Assembly (NCBI GenBank): GCA_902805985.1
Contig: CADCUW010000060.1
Coordinates: 1 to 8,079 of the forward strand
Source: an uncultured Rubrobacteraceae bacterium
GTDB lineage: Bacteria > Actinomycetota > Rubrobacteria > Rubrobacterales > Rubrobacteraceae
Reading direction: 5' to 3'
Length of the DNA: 8,079 nt
This document shows positions 6,400-8,079 of this stretch, piece after piece (position 1 is the stretch's first letter; each line of letters starts with the position of its first letter). The position numbers and the translations under genes were made by a program. The notes beneath the pieces were generated by a model. The model was given only the letters and a program-made list of their open reading frames with translations, was not told the DNA's origin and searched no databases.

Positions 6400-6429
6400 A
6401 GGCCTTCCCGTCGAGCTTTACCCGACGGC

Positions 6430-6466
6430 GGGTATATTAACCCAGATTAATGTCTATTAATAACCC
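6430..6466. promoter_or_regulatory. AT-rich imperfect inverted repeat, possible operator
   Basis: GGGTATATTAA (6430-6440) is mirrored by ATTAATAACCC (6456-6466) with a one-base offset. A further ATTAAT lies between them (6446-6451, as ATTAAT). This is the most AT-rich stretch in the window and overlaps the proposed -35 of the (+) gene, as an operator would. Confidence 0.35.
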
Positions 6467-6486
6467 ACGGGCTCCTGAAGTACAAT
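6457..6486 (+). promoter_or_regulatory. candidate promoter of the DUF2723 gene
   Basis: TTAATA (6457-6462) and TACAAT (6481-6486) are separated by 18 bp and match the vegetative -35 and -10 boxes at four and five of six positions. The implied transcript start near 6493 gives a leader of about 18 bases before ATG 6511. Confidence 0.4.
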
Positions 6487-6510
6487 GTCCCGGCCCGAAA
6501 CGCGACGAGG

Positions 6511-8079
6511 ATGTTTCGAGACTTGGTTGAGAAAAGAGAGAGCGGCAGGGCCCTCGCCCCTTCGGGCGCCCCATCGAGCGGGAAGGGCCACCTCGGCAGG
6601 CTGGGCCCGGTTCTGGCCGGCTCGGCGGCGACCCTCTTCGTCTTCGTGCTCTACCTGAGGACGCTGGCGCCGACGGTCCTCTACTACGCCGACCCGAACA
6701 TGCTCGACGCCGTGATGCTCCAGATGCAAGTCGCCGTGCTCGGTATCACCCATCCGACCGGATACCCGACCTACCTGACGGTGTCGCATCTGTTCACGTA
6801 CCTGCCCGTGGGTGACATCGCCTACAGGGTCAACCTCGCGAGCGCGGCCTACGGGGCTCTGGCGGTCGGGGTCGTCTTCGGGGCGGGGTATCTGCTCAGT
6901 CGGCGCATCGTGGCGGCGGCGGTCGCGGCGGTGGCGTTCGGGCTCGGGGGGGCGATCTGGTCCCAGGCCGTCATCGCGGAGGTCTACACGATGAACGCGC
7001 TCCTGATCTCACTGACCCTCGTCTCCCTGCTTCTCTGGCGCGACCGCGGGCGGGACCGCTACCTGCTCCTCGCAGCCTTTCTCTGCGGCATCTGCCTCAC
7101 CCACCACCTGACGAGCGGCCTGCTCCTCCCGGCGTCCCTACTCCTCGTGGGCCTCGTCGACTGGCGCCGGCTGCTTGAGTGGCGCCTGATGCTCAAGTGC
7201 GCCGGGCTCTTCTTCCTGGGCCTCACGCCTTACCTCTACCTGCCCATCCGCTCCTGGATGAACGCGCCGATGGACGCGAACAACCCGTCCAACTTCGAGC
7301 GCTTCTGGTACGTCGTGAGCGGCGGGAACCTCACGGGGACCTTCTTCGCCTTCGGGCCGGCGGAGCTGCCCCGGCGGCTGCTCTTCTACTGGGGCCACCT
7401 CACCGACAACCTCTACCCCATCCTCATAATGGTCGCGCTGACGGGTGCTGCGCTGATGGTCGCGCGCGACCGGCCCGTCGGCCTGCTCCTCGCGTTCCTC
7501 TACCTCGGATGGGCGTTCTACTCCATCGAGAACGCCATCCCGGACATCAACCTGTACTTCATCCCGACGTACCTGATCCTCTGTCTCTGGGCGGCGGTCG
7601 GCCTCGGCGCGCTGCTGACCGAGGCGGAGACCCTGGCCGAGGGCCGTCTCCCGACATCGGCCCGGCGGGCGGTGCTCGGCCTCCTCTGCGCGGCGCTGCT
7701 CGTCATCCCGCTCATCGGGGTGCGGGAGACCTCGGCGGCCAACGACATGAGCGAGGCGAACCTCGGGCGGGAGCAGGTAGACGCGGTGGCCGAGAAGACC
7801 GCCCCCAACGCGACGATTCTGCACCACCGCAGCAGCATGTGGTATCTGGTCCTCGTAGAGCGCCGCCGCCAGGACCTGACGATCGTCGACCCCTTCCGTC
7901 ACAACACCGAGGTCGAGTACGCCGACATCGTCTGGCCCGCCGATATAGACCTCGCCACCACGGACCGCCGCTACGGCACCGACGACTTCACCGGGGTGAC
8001 GTCGGCCAGGATGGCCGCCAAGAGGGGCCCCGTCTACCTCCTGACCAACTCGTACATCCCCGAGCCCGAACGCTACGAA
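6511..8079 (+). CDS. DUF2723 polytopic membrane protein, GT-C glycosyltransferase-like, 3' end off window
   Basis: The frame is open from ATG 6511 to the window edge (523 codons, no stop). An in-frame TAA at 6448 and no other usual start before 6511 support this start, although the purine-rich ACGAGG directly abuts the ATG; TTG 6523 is an alternative. A polar N-terminus of about 30 residues precedes the first membrane segment (about 33-55). TLAPTVLYYADPNMLD (51-66), GITHPTGYPTY (78-88), GDIAYRVNLASA (101-112), EVYTMNALL (157-165) and LTHHLTSG (196-203) follow the DUF2723 pattern. About ten further membrane spans precede a soluble region near residues 420-523. DUF2723 is related to protein O-mannosyltransferases (GT39-like, eukaryotic TMEM260), so transfer of a polyprenyl-phosphate sugar outside the membrane is inferred. 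It is divergent from the SQD1-like/GT2 pair, which could supply its donor. Confidence 0.8.
   Translation, partial: MFRDLVEKRESGRALAPSGAPSSGKGHLGRLGPVLAGSAATLFVFVLYLRTLAPTVLYYADPNMLDAVMLQMQVAVLGITHPTGYPTYLTVSHLFTYLPVGDIAYRVNLASAAYGALAVGVVFGAGYLLSRRIVAAAVAAVAFGLGGAIWSQAVIAEVYTMNALLISLTLVSLLLWRDRGRDRYLLLAAFLCGICLTHHLTSGLLLPASLLLVGLVDWRRLLEWRLMLKCAGLFFLGLTPYLYLPIRSWMNAPMDANNPSNFERFWYVVSGGNLTGTFFAFGPAELPRRLLFYWGHLTDNLYPILIMVALTGAALMVARDRPVGLLLAFLYLGWAFYSIENAIPDINLYFIPTYLILCLWAAVGLGALLTEAETLAEGRLPTSARRAVLGLLCAALLVIPLIGVRETSAANDMSEANLGREQVDAVAEKTAPNATILHHRSSMWYLVLVERRRQDLTIVDPFRHNTEVEYADIVWPADIDLATTDRRYGTDDFTGVTSARMAAKRGPVYLLTNSYIPEPERYE

Noticed and set aside
5657..6460. A 267-codon + strand frame antisense to the SQD1-like gene that continues into the intergenic region
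   Set aside because: Its composition mirrors the opposite coding frame, and it has no recognisable domain or ribosome binding site.
7138..7902. A 254-codon minus-strand frame inside the DUF2723 gene
   Set aside because: It is a charged Arg/Glu-rich shadow of a clear membrane-protein frame.

Overview
This is a GC-rich chromosomal window, probably from an actinobacterium. Protein style and GC content recall Rubrobacter-like lineages, but that is inference from memory, not a search. Nearly all of it is protein coding. I see no rRNA, tRNA, CRISPR array, insertion sequence or phage gene. The theme is cell-envelope glycan assembly.

Layout. Bases 1-144 (+) are the C-terminal end of a sugar-nucleotide epimerase/dehydratase. 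Bases 224-487 (+) encode a small charged, helical protein of unknown function. A convergent gap (488-592) follows. Bases 593-3781 (-) hold a tight three-gene cluster, read from high to low coordinates: a short-chain dehydrogenase/reductase, a winged-helix protein of the HTH_42/AlkZ-YcaQ type, and a MOP-superfamily polysaccharide flippase. After a gap of about 200 bp comes a translationally coupled pair (3978-6226, -): an SQD1-type UDP-sulfoquinovose synthase candidate, then a membrane-anchored GT2 glycosyltransferase with an N-terminal DUF2304-like region. A 284-bp regulatory gap separates this pair from a divergent (+) DUF2723 GT-C-like membrane protein, which runs off the right edge.

How the genes may work together (inference). 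The SQD1-like enzyme would make UDP-sulfoquinovose or a related nucleotide sugar. The coupled GT2 enzyme would transfer a sugar to a polyprenyl phosphate or other lipid at the inner face of the membrane. The flippase could move a lipid-linked glycan across, and the DUF2723 protein could transfer a sugar from a polyprenyl-phosphate donor on the outer face. The SDR and the winged-helix protein have no evident part in this route.

The most interesting points are three. First, the SQD1-like gene is paired with a dolichyl-phosphate-mannose-synthase-like transferase rather than a sulfolipid synthase. Second, three helically phased GTTTA repeats lie just upstream of a TACAAT box in front of it. Third, the winged-helix protein has a QxQ motif where AlkZ-type DNA glycosylases carry their catalytic residues.
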